A stretch of 64,000 nucleotides of DNA from Gammaproteobacteria bacterium. Its GTDB lineage: Bacteria > Pseudomonadota > Gammaproteobacteria > Pseudomonadales > JADFDG01. This document shows positions 37,168 to 46,080 of the stretch, one piece after another. Each line of letters begins with the position of its first letter. Positions within the stretch are counted from its first letter, which is position 1. Under the pieces are notes generated by a model. The model was not told where the DNA came from. It worked only from the letters and a program-made list of their open reading frames with translations, and searched no databases. Both the position numbers and the translations under genes were made by a program. The stretch lies in the NCBI GenBank assembly GCA_018262975.1, contig JADFDG010000003.1, positions 62,001 to 126,000 on the forward strand, read 5' to 3'.

Positions 37168-38969
37168 TGCCAGCGGTTGCGTCCGGTGCGCTTGGCGTCA
37201 TAGAGCGCGCGGTCGGCGCTGCCCACCAGGAACGCGGGGTCGGCGCCGCCACGCAGGGTCGATACCCCCAGGCTCACCGTCACGCGCAGCGTGTTTCCCG
37301 GCGCGCAGGGGATTTCCACCCCTGCGACGGCGGTGCGGATCTTCTCGGCCACCGCCATCGCTCCCTCGAGATCGGTGTCCGGCAGGATCACCGCGAATTC
37401 CTCCCCGCCGTAGCGGCACAGGATGTCCTGGTCGTCGCGCAATTGTTGCTGGACGCAGTCGGCGACCGCGCGCAGCACGCGGTCGCCCGCCTGGTGGCCG
37501 TGGCGATCATTCACCTGCTTGAAATGATCGATGTCGAAGAGGATGAACGACAGTGGGCCCTGTCCGTCGTCCGCGGCGCGTCGCGCCAGCGTGTTGTCCA
37601 TGAAGCGGCGATTGAATGTGCCGGTGAGCGAATCCGTCACCGCCAGCTGGTCCAGTTCGCGGTTGGTCGACCGCAGTTGCGCCACCGTCGAGGCCAGTTC
37701 GCGGGTGCGTTCCGCCACGCGGCGGTTGATTTCCTGGTCGGCCATCGGCTGCTTGCGCCGCTCGGGGTACTGCCGGGGCAGGCCACCGGCGACCAGCAGC
37801 GCCCAGCACAGCAGGCCCGCGTGCAGCGCCACCAGGTAGGGCAACTGCGGCATGCCCAGTCCGAGCAGCCCACCGGCTTCGACCAGGGTCGCCACGGCGA
37901 CCGCCGTGATGGCCGCCGCCACCACGCCGGCGCGTGCGCCGGCGACGAGTACGGTTCCGAGGGTCATGGCCAGCAGCAACAGCATGCCCAGTGCCACCAC
38001 CACCACCAGCAGCGAGAGGTGCAGCGTGTCGGGCAGCATCGCCTGCAACATTGCCAGCAGCAACGCGGCGAGCCAGCTCGCCTGCAGGGCGGTGCGGCCA
38101 CTGGGCGGCAGCGCGCCGGCAGGCAGCAGGCGCAGGCTGAAATCCGCGGTCAGCCACCAGGCGATGCCGATGGCCAGCGGTGCGAGGATCTTCTGCAGGC
38201 GCGGCAGTTCGCCCCAGATGAATTCATAGCCCAGGTCCGAAAGCACCACCACCACCAGCGCCTGGCTGATGACGACGAGGGAGAAGTGCGCCGGTACGAG
38301 GCGCCGCGTCGCCAGCGCCGCCAGCAATCCCAGCACCACCACCAGTGCCTGCATGCCAAGTCCGAGGCCGCGCAGCAGGTAGTCGCGCTGTTGCTGCACG
38401 CCATAACTGGTGCGATCGAACAGCGACAGCGGGAAGTGCACCGTATCCGCGCTGGTGATGGCCATCACCAGCGTGCATCGTTCGTGCGGGGGCATCACGA
38501 AGGCAAACGCCGGCTGGCGATCGGGTAGCGGGCGCGCGGAAAACGGCAACGAGTCGCCACTGAGTGCGGCATCGCTGTAGCCGCCTTCACACAACAGGGC
38601 GAAGCGCGCATCGTCGAGGGTCGGGTGGTGGATGACCACCACGCGCTCGCGCGGCAGGTCGTCCGTGTTGTGCAGGTCGACGCGCAACCACCACCGCGAG
38701 CGCGACGGGCCGATGTGCAGCGCGGCGGCAGTGGCCGGCTTCCACGGCAGCATGTCGGGATCTTCGAGCACGCGCCCGGCATCGACGCGTTCACCCGGGT
38801 CTTCGACCAGGCGCAGTGCGTCGTCGAGTGCGTGTTGCTGGCGTTCTCCGCTCACGACCAGAGCGTGGCCGGAAGTCGCCGCGGCAGGTGCGTCCATCGC
38901 CTGGAGAGGCCGGGTTCCTGCTGCCAGCAGCAGGAACAGGGCAACGAGGCGAAGCGTTCCGTGCTTCAT
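37155..38969 (-). CDS. 7TM-DISM-type diguanylate cyclase
   Basis: 604 residues: signal peptide (about 1-24), periplasmic 7TMR-DISMED2-like domain (about 45-190), seven-helix membrane domain (about 195-400), a short coiled coil ('RRVAERTRELASTVAQLRSTNREL') and a GGDEF domain (about 445-600). Active site GGEEF is at 521-525, with 'FDIDHFKQVND'. The inhibitory RxxD at the -9 position is absent (the residues there are DDQD), so product inhibition may be weak. DISM proteins sense periplasmic ligands, often carbohydrates or related compounds, which is not determined here. Divergent from mgtE. Confidence 0.9.
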   Translation of the reverse strand: MKHGTLRLVALFLLLAAGTRPLQAMDAPAAATSGHALVVSGERQQHALDDALRLVEDPGERVDAGRVLEDPDMLPWKPATAAALHIGPSRSRWWLRVDLHNTDDLPRERVVVIHHPTLDDARFALLCEGGYSDAALSGDSLPFSARPLPDRQPAFAFVMPPHERCTLVMAITSADTVHFPLSLFDRTSYGVQQQRDYLLRGLGLGMQALVVVLGLLAALATRRLVPAHFSLVVISQALVVVVLSDLGYEFIWGELPRLQKILAPLAIGIAWWLTADFSLRLLPAGALPPSGRTALQASWLAALLLAMLQAMLPDTLHLSLLVVVVALGMLLLLAMTLGTVLVAGARAGVVAAAITAVAVATLVEAGGLLGLGMPQLPYLVALHAGLLCWALLVAGGLPRQYPERRKQPMADQEINRRVAERTRELASTVAQLRSTNRELDQLAVTDSLTGTFNRRFMDNTLARRAADDGQGPLSFILFDIDHFKQVNDRHGHQAGDRVLRAVADCVQQQLRDDQDILCRYGGEEFAVILPDTDLEGAMAVAEKIRTAVAGVEIPCAPGNTLRVTVSLGVSTLRGGADPAFLVGSADRALYDAKRTGRNRWHAAG

Positions 38970-38984
38970 CGTTGTTCACCCAGT

Positions 38985-39111
38985 GCCGTCCGTCGGGGTT
39001 CCGCCCCGACCACCCCTCATGCAAAGGCATGAGGGTGTGACTGAATCTACTCCGATTTCATGAGCCAGTTCACGTTTCCATCCCCCATCTTCCGACGGGC
39101 TGACGGACGGC
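38985..39111. promoter_or_regulatory. Structured region upstream of mgtE
   Basis: GCCGTCCGTC (38985-38994) is fully complementary to GACGGACGGC (39102-39111), 108 bases apart. Inside lie a hairpin CCCTCATGC/GCATGAGGG (39014-39022/39027-39035) and one of GTCGGGG/CCCCGAC (38992-38998/39004-39010), the latter overlapping the outer stem, so the two cannot both form. It lies 109 bases before the mgtE ATG. It does not look like an M-box to me. Confidence 0.45.
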
Positions 39112-39219
39112 GACATCCCCCCAATGGCTGGTTCCGACAGGAATCGCTGGCCGGACAATGCCTTACGCCGGTCATCGGCCAGGCATACACTGGCCCGAAC
39201 ATGCTGAAGGGGAAGCCCC

Positions 39220-40656
39220 ATGGCCGGTAACCTCGAGTCCCCCGAAGCCCGCCAGGCCGCGCTGCGGGAAGTCCGGCGCATGCTGGGTCGCCAGGCCTAC
39301 CTGGCCCAGCTGGCGCAGCAGCAGGACCCCCAGCATCGCGCGCTGGTGGAGCAGCTTGCCGAGAAGCAGGAAGCCACCGCGCTGTCGATGCTGTTGTCAC
39401 GGCTGCACGCGGCGGACATTGCCGACATCCTCGAGGGCCTGCCTTTCGACGAACGTCGCCGCGTGTGGAACGTGGTGTGCGCCGAGCGCGGCGGCGCCGT
39501 GCTGCTGGAGGCCAGCGAGGCCGTGCGCGGCTGGCTGGTGGGCGAAGTCGCGGCGGATGAACTGGCGCAGGTGCTGGCGCAACTGGATGCGGAAGACCTG
39601 GCGTGGATCGCCGAGGACCTGCCGCGCGAGGCGCTCGATGCGCGCCTGGCGCAACTCAGCAGCAGCGAGCAGCAGTGGGTTGCGTCCGCGCTGGGTTATG
39701 ACGAGGACAGCGTCGGCATCCTGATGACGCGCGAATACACCGCGGCCGCGGCGGGTTCCACCGTCGCCGACCTGGTGGCGCGACTGCAGCATGACGGCCG
39801 GTTGCCCGGGCAGACCGATGCCATTTTCGTGGTGGATGGCCGTGGCGTGCTGCAGGGGCGCATCGCGCTGGAAAAGCTGTTGCTGGTGGCGCCGGCAACC
39901 GCGCTGGCCGACATCCTGCAGCAGGACATCGTGTCGTTCCGCCCGGACGACGAGGCACAGGAGGCGGTGAACGCCTTCGAGCGCTATGACCTGGTCTCCG
40001 CGCCGGTGGTCAACCATCGCCGCCAGCTGGTTGGCCGGCTGACGGTCGAGGCGGTGATGGAATGGATGCACGAATCCAGCCACGAGGACCTGCTCGGTTC
40101 GGCGGGCCTGGCCGGCGAGGAAGATCTCTACGCGCCGGTGCGCGAGTCGGCGCGCAACCGCGCCTACTGGCTGGCGGTGAACCTGTGCACGGCGTTCATC
40201 GCTTCACGCGTGATCGGGTTCTTCGAGACCACCATCGCGCAACTGGTGGCGCTGGCCACGTTGATGCCCATCGTCGCCAGCATCGGTGGCAACACCGGCA
40301 ACCAGACCACGGCACTGGTGATCCGCGCGCTGGCGCTCGAGCAGGTGCGCAACGACAACCTGGGCGTGGTGTATCGGAAGGAGATCGCCGTGGCGTTGCT
40401 CAACGGCCTGTCGCTCGGGCTGGTGGTGGCGCTGTTCGCGCTGCTGCTCTACCACGATTGGCACCTGGCCCTGACCATCGGCCTGGCCATGGTGGTGTGC
40501 CTGTTCTTTGCCGCCATCGTCGGGGTGAGCGTGCCCTTGCTGCTCAAGCGCTTCGACCGTGACCCGGCACTCGGTTCGAGCACGCTGGTCACGGCCTTCA
40601 CCGACAGCCTGGGCTTTTTCGTGTTCCTGGGCCTGGCGACCTTGCTGCTGGTGTGA
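39220..40656 (+). CDS. mgtE: Magnesium transporter MgtE
   Basis: A Mg2+-gated inner-membrane magnesium channel of 478 residues. N-terminal helical MgtE_N domain (about 30-150, 'LHAADIADILEGLPFDERRRVWNVV'), a CBS pair (about 165-285) and a five-helix C-terminal channel domain (about 310-475). The signature 'TLMPIVASIGGNTGNQTTALVIRALAL' is intact. The N and CBS domains sense Mg2+. It is divergent from the DISM cyclase and preceded by a 250-bp structured region. A second, shorter MgtE-like protein lies at 55.4 kb. Confidence 0.95.
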   Translation: MAGNLESPEARQAALREVRRMLGRQAYLAQLAQQQDPQHRALVEQLAEKQEATALSMLLSRLHAADIADILEGLPFDERRRVWNVVCAERGGAVLLEASEAVRGWLVGEVAADELAQVLAQLDAEDLAWIAEDLPREALDARLAQLSSSEQQWVASALGYDEDSVGILMTREYTAAAAGSTVADLVARLQHDGRLPGQTDAIFVVDGRGVLQGRIALEKLLLVAPATALADILQQDIVSFRPDDEAQEAVNAFERYDLVSAPVVNHRRQLVGRLTVEAVMEWMHESSHEDLLGSAGLAGEEDLYAPVRESARNRAYWLAVNLCTAFIASRVIGFFETTIAQLVALATLMPIVASIGGNTGNQTTALVIRALALEQVRNDNLGVVYRKEIAVALLNGLSLGLVVALFALLLYHDWHLALTIGLAMVVCLFFAAIVGVSVPLLLKRFDRDPALGSSTLVTAFTDSLGFFVFLGLATLLLV

Positions 40657-40662
40657 CGGTAT

Positions 40663-43600
40663 TCAGTGGAAGTCTCGTGATGCCGGGTCGAAGCCGCTGA
40701 AGGCGCTGCTGGCGTCGGTGATGTGCCCGGCAATGACGTGGATGACGCTGTCCTTGCGTTCCACCGTTCCCTTCACGACCAGGATGCGCGCATCGAGCAC
40801 GGCGCGGTGATAACGCGCCTGCGTCGCCTCCCATACCACCAGGTTCACGTTGCCGGTTTCGTCCTCCAGCGTCATGAACAGCACGCCGCTGGCGGTGCCG
40901 GGTCGCTGGCGATTGGTCACTACGCCGGCCACGCGCGCGAAACGGCCGCTCGCCAGTCGCTGCAGGTCGCTGGCACGCAGGCAGCGGTCGAAGGGCGGGC
41001 GCTCGCGCAGGATGGCCATCGGGTGGCGGTTGAGGGTGAGGCCGGTGCTGGCGTAATCGGCCAGCATGTCGGTGGTTTCGCCCGGCGCCGGCAGGTGGAT
41101 GCCATCGTGCAGGGCGTCGCTGTCGCCGCGTTGCTGCGCTGCGTACAGCGGCATTTCCTGGCCGATGGCGCGTGCTTCCCAGTGGCCCTGGTGGCGGTGC
41201 GACGCGAGTCGCTGCACGGCGTTGGCGGCCACCAGTGCCGCCAGTTGCGCCTGCGTGAGTTGCGCGCGGGCTTTCAGGTCCTGCAGGTTGGCGAAAGGTT
41301 GTTGTGCACGAGCCGCCACCAGTCGCCGTGCGGCGTCCTCGCCGAAGCCGGCCACCTGGCGCAGGCCGATGCGCAGCGCGGGTCCATCTCCCTTGGCGAG
41401 CGCCTCGAGTTGGTAGTCCCATTCGCTGTGGTCGATGTCGACCGGCAACACCGGCACGCCGTGGCGGCGCACGTCCTGGACCAGTTGCGACGGCGAATAG
41501 AAACCCATCGGCAGGCTGTTGAGCAGCCCGCAGCAGAAGGCCGCGGGCTGATGGCATTTCAGCCACGCACTGACGTACACCAGCAGCGCGAAACTGGCGG
41601 CGTGTGATTCGGGAAAGCCGTATTCACCGAAGCCCTCGATCTGGCGGAACAGCCGCTCGGCGAAGGCGCGCTCGTGGCCGCGTGCAAGCATGCCGTCGAT
41701 GAGTTTTGCACGGAACTTCTCCAGTTCGCCGCTCTTGCGCCAGCTGGCCATGGCACGGCGCAACTGGTCGGCCTCGCCGCCGGAGAAGCCGGCGGCCACC
41801 ATCGCCAGCTTGATCACCTGTTCCTGGAATATCGGTACGCCCAGCGTGCGCTCCAGCACGCCGCGCACCGCGTCGTCGGGGTAATGCACCGGCTCCTCGC
41901 CAGCGCGGCGGCGCAGGTAGGGATGCACCATGTCGCCCTGGATGGGGCCGGGCCGCACGATCGCCACCTGCACCACCAGGTCATAGAAAGTGCGTGGCCG
42001 CAGGCGCGGCAGCATGGCCATCTGCGCGCGCGATTCCACCTGGAACACGCCGACGCTGTCGCCGCGCGACAGCATGGCGTAGGTGGCCGGGTCCTCGGGC
42101 GGGATGTCGGCCATCGCCAGCGTGGTACGCCCGTCGCCCGCTGGCAGCAGGGCGAGCGTCTTGCGGATGGCGGTGAGCATGCCGAGGGCGAGGATGTCGA
42201 CCTTGAGCAGGCCCATGGCCTCGAGGTCGTCCTTGTCCCACTGGATGATGGTGCGGTCGGCCATGGCGGCGTTTTCCACCGGCACCAGCGTGGACAACGG
42301 CGCGCGGGTGATGACGAAGCCGCCGACGTGCTGCGACAGGTGGCGCGGGAAGCCGAGCAGCTCGCGCACCAGCGGGTGCTCGCGCAGCCCGTCGCCGATT
42401 TCCTCCGGCGCCAGGCCCAGTGCCTTGCCGACGTCGCGCACGGCGCTGCGCGGCCGGTAGCAGATGAGCGTGGCGGCCAGCGCGGCGTGTTCGCGGCCGT
42501 ACTTGCGGTAGATGTACTGGATCACTTCTTCGCGGCGTTCGTGCTCGAAGTCCACGTCGATGTCCGGTGGCTCGTTGCGTTCGCGCGACAGGAAGCGCTC
42601 GAACAGCAGTTCACAGCGCGCCGGGTCGACTTCGGTGATGCCCAGGCAGTAGCACACCGCGGAGCTGGCCGCCGAGCCGCGGCCCTGGCAGAGGATGCCC
42701 TGCGCGCGCGCGAAGGCGACGATGTCGTGCACGGTGAGGAAGTAATACTCGTACTTCAGTTCGGCGATCAGCGCCAGTTCGGCATCGATCTGGCGGAGGA
42801 CCTTTTCCGGCGTGCCTTGCGGCCAGCGCGTGTGCATGCCAGCCAGGGTGAGCGTGCGCAGGTAGTCGCCGGCGCTCATGCCCTCCGGCACCAGTTCGCG
42901 CGGGTACTCGTAGCGCAGTTCGTCCAGCGAGAAGACGCAGCGGGCGGCGATGCGCGCGCTTTCCTCGAGCAATGCCGGCGGGTACAGGCGGCGCAGCGTA
43001 TCGATGCGCCGCAGGTGTCGCTCGGCGTTGGCGGTCAGCCGCGTGCCCAGTTGCGCCAGCGGCGTGTTGAGGCGGATGGCGGTGACCACGTCGAGCAGGG
43101 GGCGGCGTGCGCGCTCGTGCATCAGCACGTCGCCGGCGGCGGTCATCGGCAGGTCGAGCGCCACCGCGAGTTCGTGCAACGCCAGGTAACGGCTGGTGTC
43201 GTTGCCGCCATGTGCCAGTGTCACGCCCAGCCACAGGCGCCCGCGGTGACCGGCGGCGAGCGCGTGTCCCTGCGCGAACAGGTGTGGCGCGAGGCTGGCG
43301 GAGGCGGTGGCCGCCAGTCGCGGGTCGCCGGCCGGTGGTTCCGGCAGCCACACCAGCAGGCACTCGCGCACCAGCCGGTCGAGATCGCGCAGCGATAGCC
43401 GGTATTCACCCTTGGCGCTGCGCCGCCGGCCACGGGTGATCAGCCCGGACAGCTCGGCGTAGGCGCTGCGCGTGGGCGCCAGCAGTACGAGTCGCACCGG
43501 GTGGGCGGGATGATCCGGATCGTGCAGGTGGAACAGGCTGCCGGCGATCAGTTTCAGTCCGCAGGACTTCGCGGCCTGGTGCGCCTTGACGATGCCGGCC

Positions 43601-43731
43601 AGCGAGCACTCGTCGGTGAGCGCGAGCGCGTCGTAGCCGAGCGCGCGTGCGCGCGCCACCAGTTCCTCCGGGTGCGAGGCGCCGGTGAGGAAGCTGTAGT
43701 TGCTGCGGCAGCACAGTTCGGCGTAGGCCAT
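40663..43731 (-). CDS. dnaE2: Error-prone DNA polymerase DnaE2
   Basis: Alternative C-family replicative polymerase of 1022 residues for translesion synthesis and SOS mutagenesis. PHP domain (about 1-260, 'LCCRSNYSFLTGASHPEELVARA'), polymerase core (about 280-800) with the catalytic 'PDIDVDFEHERREEVIQYIYRKYG', and OB-fold region near the C-terminus ('RVAGVVTNRQRPGTASGVLF'). It works with ImuA and ImuB and the beta clamp. It lies 21 bp after imuB; the whole cassette is under one LexA box at 46011-46030. The stop is 6 bp from the mgtE stop. Confidence 0.97.
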   Translation of the reverse strand: MAYAELCCRSNYSFLTGASHPEELVARARALGYDALALTDECSLAGIVKAHQAAKSCGLKLIAGSLFHLHDPDHPAHPVRLVLLAPTRSAYAELSGLITRGRRRSAKGEYRLSLRDLDRLVRECLLVWLPEPPAGDPRLAATASASLAPHLFAQGHALAAGHRGRLWLGVTLAHGGNDTSRYLALHELAVALDLPMTAAGDVLMHERARRPLLDVVTAIRLNTPLAQLGTRLTANAERHLRRIDTLRRLYPPALLEESARIAARCVFSLDELRYEYPRELVPEGMSAGDYLRTLTLAGMHTRWPQGTPEKVLRQIDAELALIAELKYEYYFLTVHDIVAFARAQGILCQGRGSAASSAVCYCLGITEVDPARCELLFERFLSRERNEPPDIDVDFEHERREEVIQYIYRKYGREHAALAATLICYRPRSAVRDVGKALGLAPEEIGDGLREHPLVRELLGFPRHLSQHVGGFVITRAPLSTLVPVENAAMADRTIIQWDKDDLEAMGLLKVDILALGMLTAIRKTLALLPAGDGRTTLAMADIPPEDPATYAMLSRGDSVGVFQVESRAQMAMLPRLRPRTFYDLVVQVAIVRPGPIQGDMVHPYLRRRAGEEPVHYPDDAVRGVLERTLGVPIFQEQVIKLAMVAAGFSGGEADQLRRAMASWRKSGELEKFRAKLIDGMLARGHERAFAERLFRQIEGFGEYGFPESHAASFALLVYVSAWLKCHQPAAFCCGLLNSLPMGFYSPSQLVQDVRRHGVPVLPVDIDHSEWDYQLEALAKGDGPALRIGLRQVAGFGEDAARRLVAARAQQPFANLQDLKARAQLTQAQLAALVAANAVQRLASHRHQGHWEARAIGQEMPLYAAQQRGDSDALHDGIHLPAPGETTDMLADYASTGLTLNRHPMAILRERPPFDRCLRASDLQRLASGRFARVAGVVTNRQRPGTASGVLFMTLEDETGNVNLVVWEATQARYHRAVLDARILVVKGTVERKDSVIHVIAGHITDASSAFSGFDPASRDFH

Positions 43732-43752
43732 GGCACGGGCGCGGTGTCCGCG

Positions 43753-45288
43753 TCAGCCGAACACGCCGTGCACGTACCAGTCGTCCTGCAGCAGGTCGTG
43801 GTAGACCCAGTACAGCACGCCGTCATCGTGGCTGGCCACGAAGTAATCGCGTGCCAGCGGCGTGCTCCACCAGTCGGCGTCGATGCGCTCCGGGCCGTCG
43901 AGCAGGGTGAGGGTGCCGCGCCAGTGCAGGCGTTCGCCCTGCCGCAGCACGCGCAGTGGTTCGCGCAGCAGCCACAACGGACGGCGCGCCAGGTGCGATG
44001 GCAACAGGGGCGGCAGCGCGGGGTGTACCGCGGTGCCGGCGCCGGCGCTGACGACGCGTTGCGCCGCCTCCGGCCGCCAGCCGTCGTGGTACGCCAGCTG
44101 GCGGCAGTGCCGGTCTCCCAGCCGCGCGCGCAGGCGGTCGATGAGGGCAGCGATGCCGTCGTCGCGGTTGTCCTCGTTGCCGGCTGCGCCGAACAGGTTC
44201 GTGACCGCGTCACTGTCCGCCAGCGGGATGAACTGGCGGCAGGCCAGCCGCAGGGTTTCCGCCGGCGCCGGCAACTGCACGCCCTCGAGGCGGATGCGGC
44301 TCAGCGCGAGCAGCCGTGCCGGCGACAGTTCCGGGCGAGCGGTGTTGATGGCGATTTCCTGCGTGCTGCCGTCGCTGTGGGTGATGCGCCAGACGAGGTG
44401 CTGGGTGGCCAGCTGGCGGTGGCGCAGGAAGCGCGAGAACTCGCCGAGCAGCCGCTGCATGGGGAACAGCAGGCCATCGGCATGCACGATGCCGTCGAGG
44501 AAGTTGAGCTCGCGCACGAAGAAGGTCTCGGGGGCGATGGCCATGCGCGGATCCGGGGCGACGCCGGTCAGCCGGTCCAGCCATTGCGTGAAAGTCTTGC
44601 CGAAGCGACGCCCGAGTGCCTGCCGCGGCAGTGCCTCGATGTCGGCGAACGTGGTCAGTCCCATCTGCATGACGCTTTCCTCCGTGCGTGGATCGAGTTC
44701 CAGCCCCTGCACCGGCAGCGCGGCCAGTGCCTGCCGCAGGCCGGGGATGTCGGCATGACCCGCGTCGTCGTACAGCGGGCGGGTGTCGAGTGCGTGGACG
44801 GCGAACAGGCGCGCCGCGCCGGGCGTGTGCGCCAGGGCCAGGGTGGCGGTGACGTCCTGCGCCGTGCAGAGCGCCGTCACGCGTGACAGCAGCGCATCGA
44901 GTCCGCGGAACAGGCGCAGGCAACCGCCGATTTCCAGCAACAGTGCGTCGTCGCCGTCGATCGACACCTGTGGCGTGACCTGCAGCAGGTCCTGTGCCAG
45001 CCGGTTGAGCAGCGAGGCTTCCGCCGCTGCGTCCCGCTCGCGCAGTCGCAGCGTGGCGCCGTTGCCGGCACACAGCGCGCCGGCCAGCGCGACGGTCATG
45101 CCCGCGCGCACGCCGCAAGCGCGCGCGGCGGCATTGGCGCGGCAGACACGGTGCCGCGCGCTGATGGCCAGTGGCGGTGCTGCATCGTTTTCCTGTCGTT
45201 CAGTGCCGCGCATCGGCGCCGGTTGGCGCGTGTGGCGCGTCCAGCATTCCAGCGGCAGGTCGGGCAAATGGATGGCCAGCCACAGCAT
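43753..45288 (-). CDS. imuB: ImuB, inactive Y-family polymerase of the mutasome
   Basis: A 511-residue Y-family polymerase homologue. It links DnaE2 to the beta clamp. As expected for ImuB, the catalytic acidic residues are missing: the N-terminal strand reads 'LWLAIHLPDLPLECW' without the DxD of DinB, and the second motif is 'SIDGDDALLLEIG' rather than SxDE. The C-terminal region ends in 'DDWYVHGVFG'. It overlaps the end of imuA by 89 bases; its own conserved N-terminal strand fixes the start at 45288, so the overlap is real. Confidence 0.93.
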   Translation of the reverse strand: MLWLAIHLPDLPLECWTRHTRQPAPMRGTERQENDAAPPLAISARHRVCRANAAARACGVRAGMTVALAGALCAGNGATLRLRERDAAAEASLLNRLAQDLLQVTPQVSIDGDDALLLEIGGCLRLFRGLDALLSRVTALCTAQDVTATLALAHTPGAARLFAVHALDTRPLYDDAGHADIPGLRQALAALPVQGLELDPRTEESVMQMGLTTFADIEALPRQALGRRFGKTFTQWLDRLTGVAPDPRMAIAPETFFVRELNFLDGIVHADGLLFPMQRLLGEFSRFLRHRQLATQHLVWRITHSDGSTQEIAINTARPELSPARLLALSRIRLEGVQLPAPAETLRLACRQFIPLADSDAVTNLFGAAGNEDNRDDGIAALIDRLRARLGDRHCRQLAYHDGWRPEAAQRVVSAGAGTAVHPALPPLLPSHLARRPLWLLREPLRVLRQGERLHWRGTLTLLDGPERIDADWWSTPLARDYFVASHDDGVLYWVYHDLLQDDWYVHGVFG

Positions 45289-46000
45289 GGGTATGTCCGC
45301 TATCGGGAGTGCTTGCCGCTCCTGGCCGGTGCACCGGCAGCTGCCAGGGCGCCAGGCGCGGCAGTGCGCGGGTGGTCGCCAGCGGTAGCGTCACCTGCCG
45401 GCCGCCGAAACCGCCGCGTTGCTTGAGGATTTCCACGACGACCTGCCCGCGCGGGCTGTCCTGTCCGGCCGGCGATAGCCGCAGGCGCAGGGCGGCGGGC
45501 GAGGCTTGGCGGGCGGCACCGTCATCGCGCAGCAGTACACACAGGCCGTCGCCCTGCTGCGCGGCCAGCTGCAGGCGGCGCAGTTCGCGCATGCCGGCCG
45601 GGTGCCGGTGCGGCCAGGCCAGCACCGCGCAGCCGGCGGTGCGCGCCGCCTGTTCGGTGCTCCACAGCCAGGTGCGTGCATCGGCCGGGGTCAGCCACAG
45701 CACCCGGCGGGTGTCGATGCCGGCCGCCAGCCAGGCGCCCGCGCAGGGGACGTAGGGCGGCGCTACCAGCACGATCCAGCCGCCGGTGCCCGCGTGGGCG
45801 GCCAGTGCCGGCATCAGCAGGGGCAGTTCGCCGCTGCCGGGCGTGGCCGCCAGCAGTTCCGCCAGCGCGCCGCGCGGCCAGCCGCCATCGGCCAGCGCCG
45901 CATCGAGCGGGGCATGACCGGTGGACAATACGGCCCGGGTGGCAGCCGGGTGGCCGGCCTGCCAGAGGGCGGGGGTTGGTCGGGTATCGGGCGTCGTCAT
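45200..46000 (-). CDS. imuA: ImuA, RecA-like accessory of the mutasome
   Basis: A 266-residue SulA/RecA-related protein required with ImuB and DnaE2 for damage-induced mutagenesis. The RecA-like N-terminal half 'LSTGHAPLDAALADGGWPRGALAELLAATPGSGELPLL' and 'GWIVLVAPPYVPCAGAWLAAG' is visible; the Walker A Lys is not conserved, as common in ImuA. The start is the ATG ten bases downstream of the LexA box. Its last 89 bases overlap imuB in a different frame. Confidence 0.92.
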   Translation of the reverse strand: MTTPDTRPTPALWQAGHPAATRAVLSTGHAPLDAALADGGWPRGALAELLAATPGSGELPLLMPALAAHAGTGGWIVLVAPPYVPCAGAWLAAGIDTRRVLWLTPADARTWLWSTEQAARTAGCAVLAWPHRHPAGMRELRRLQLAAQQGDGLCVLLRDDGAARQASPAALRLRLSPAGQDSPRGQVVVEILKQRGGFGGRQVTLPLATTRALPRLAPWQLPVHRPGAASTPDSGHTHAVAGHPFARPAAGMLDAPHAPTGADARH

Positions 46001-46010
46001 TGGCACATGA

Positions 46011-46030
46011 TACTGTCCATATGTACAGTA
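46011..46030. promoter_or_regulatory. LexA box (SOS operator)
   Basis: TACTGTCCATATGTACAGTA: exact TACTGT-N8-ACAGTA, matching the E. coli-type SOS consensus. It lies 10 bases before imuA and 50 bases before the divergent MurJ-like flippase gene, so it could repress both. No lexA gene is in the window. Confidence 0.93.
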
Positions 46031-46080
46031 TATGCAAGTCCCCCCGCCGGCCGGTGCGGGCCGCCTGCTAGCATCCGGCC

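Noticed and set aside
38970-39219. M-box or c-di-GMP riboswitch between the cyclase and mgtE
   Set aside because: Neither consensus could be recognised on either strand; only generic stems are supported.
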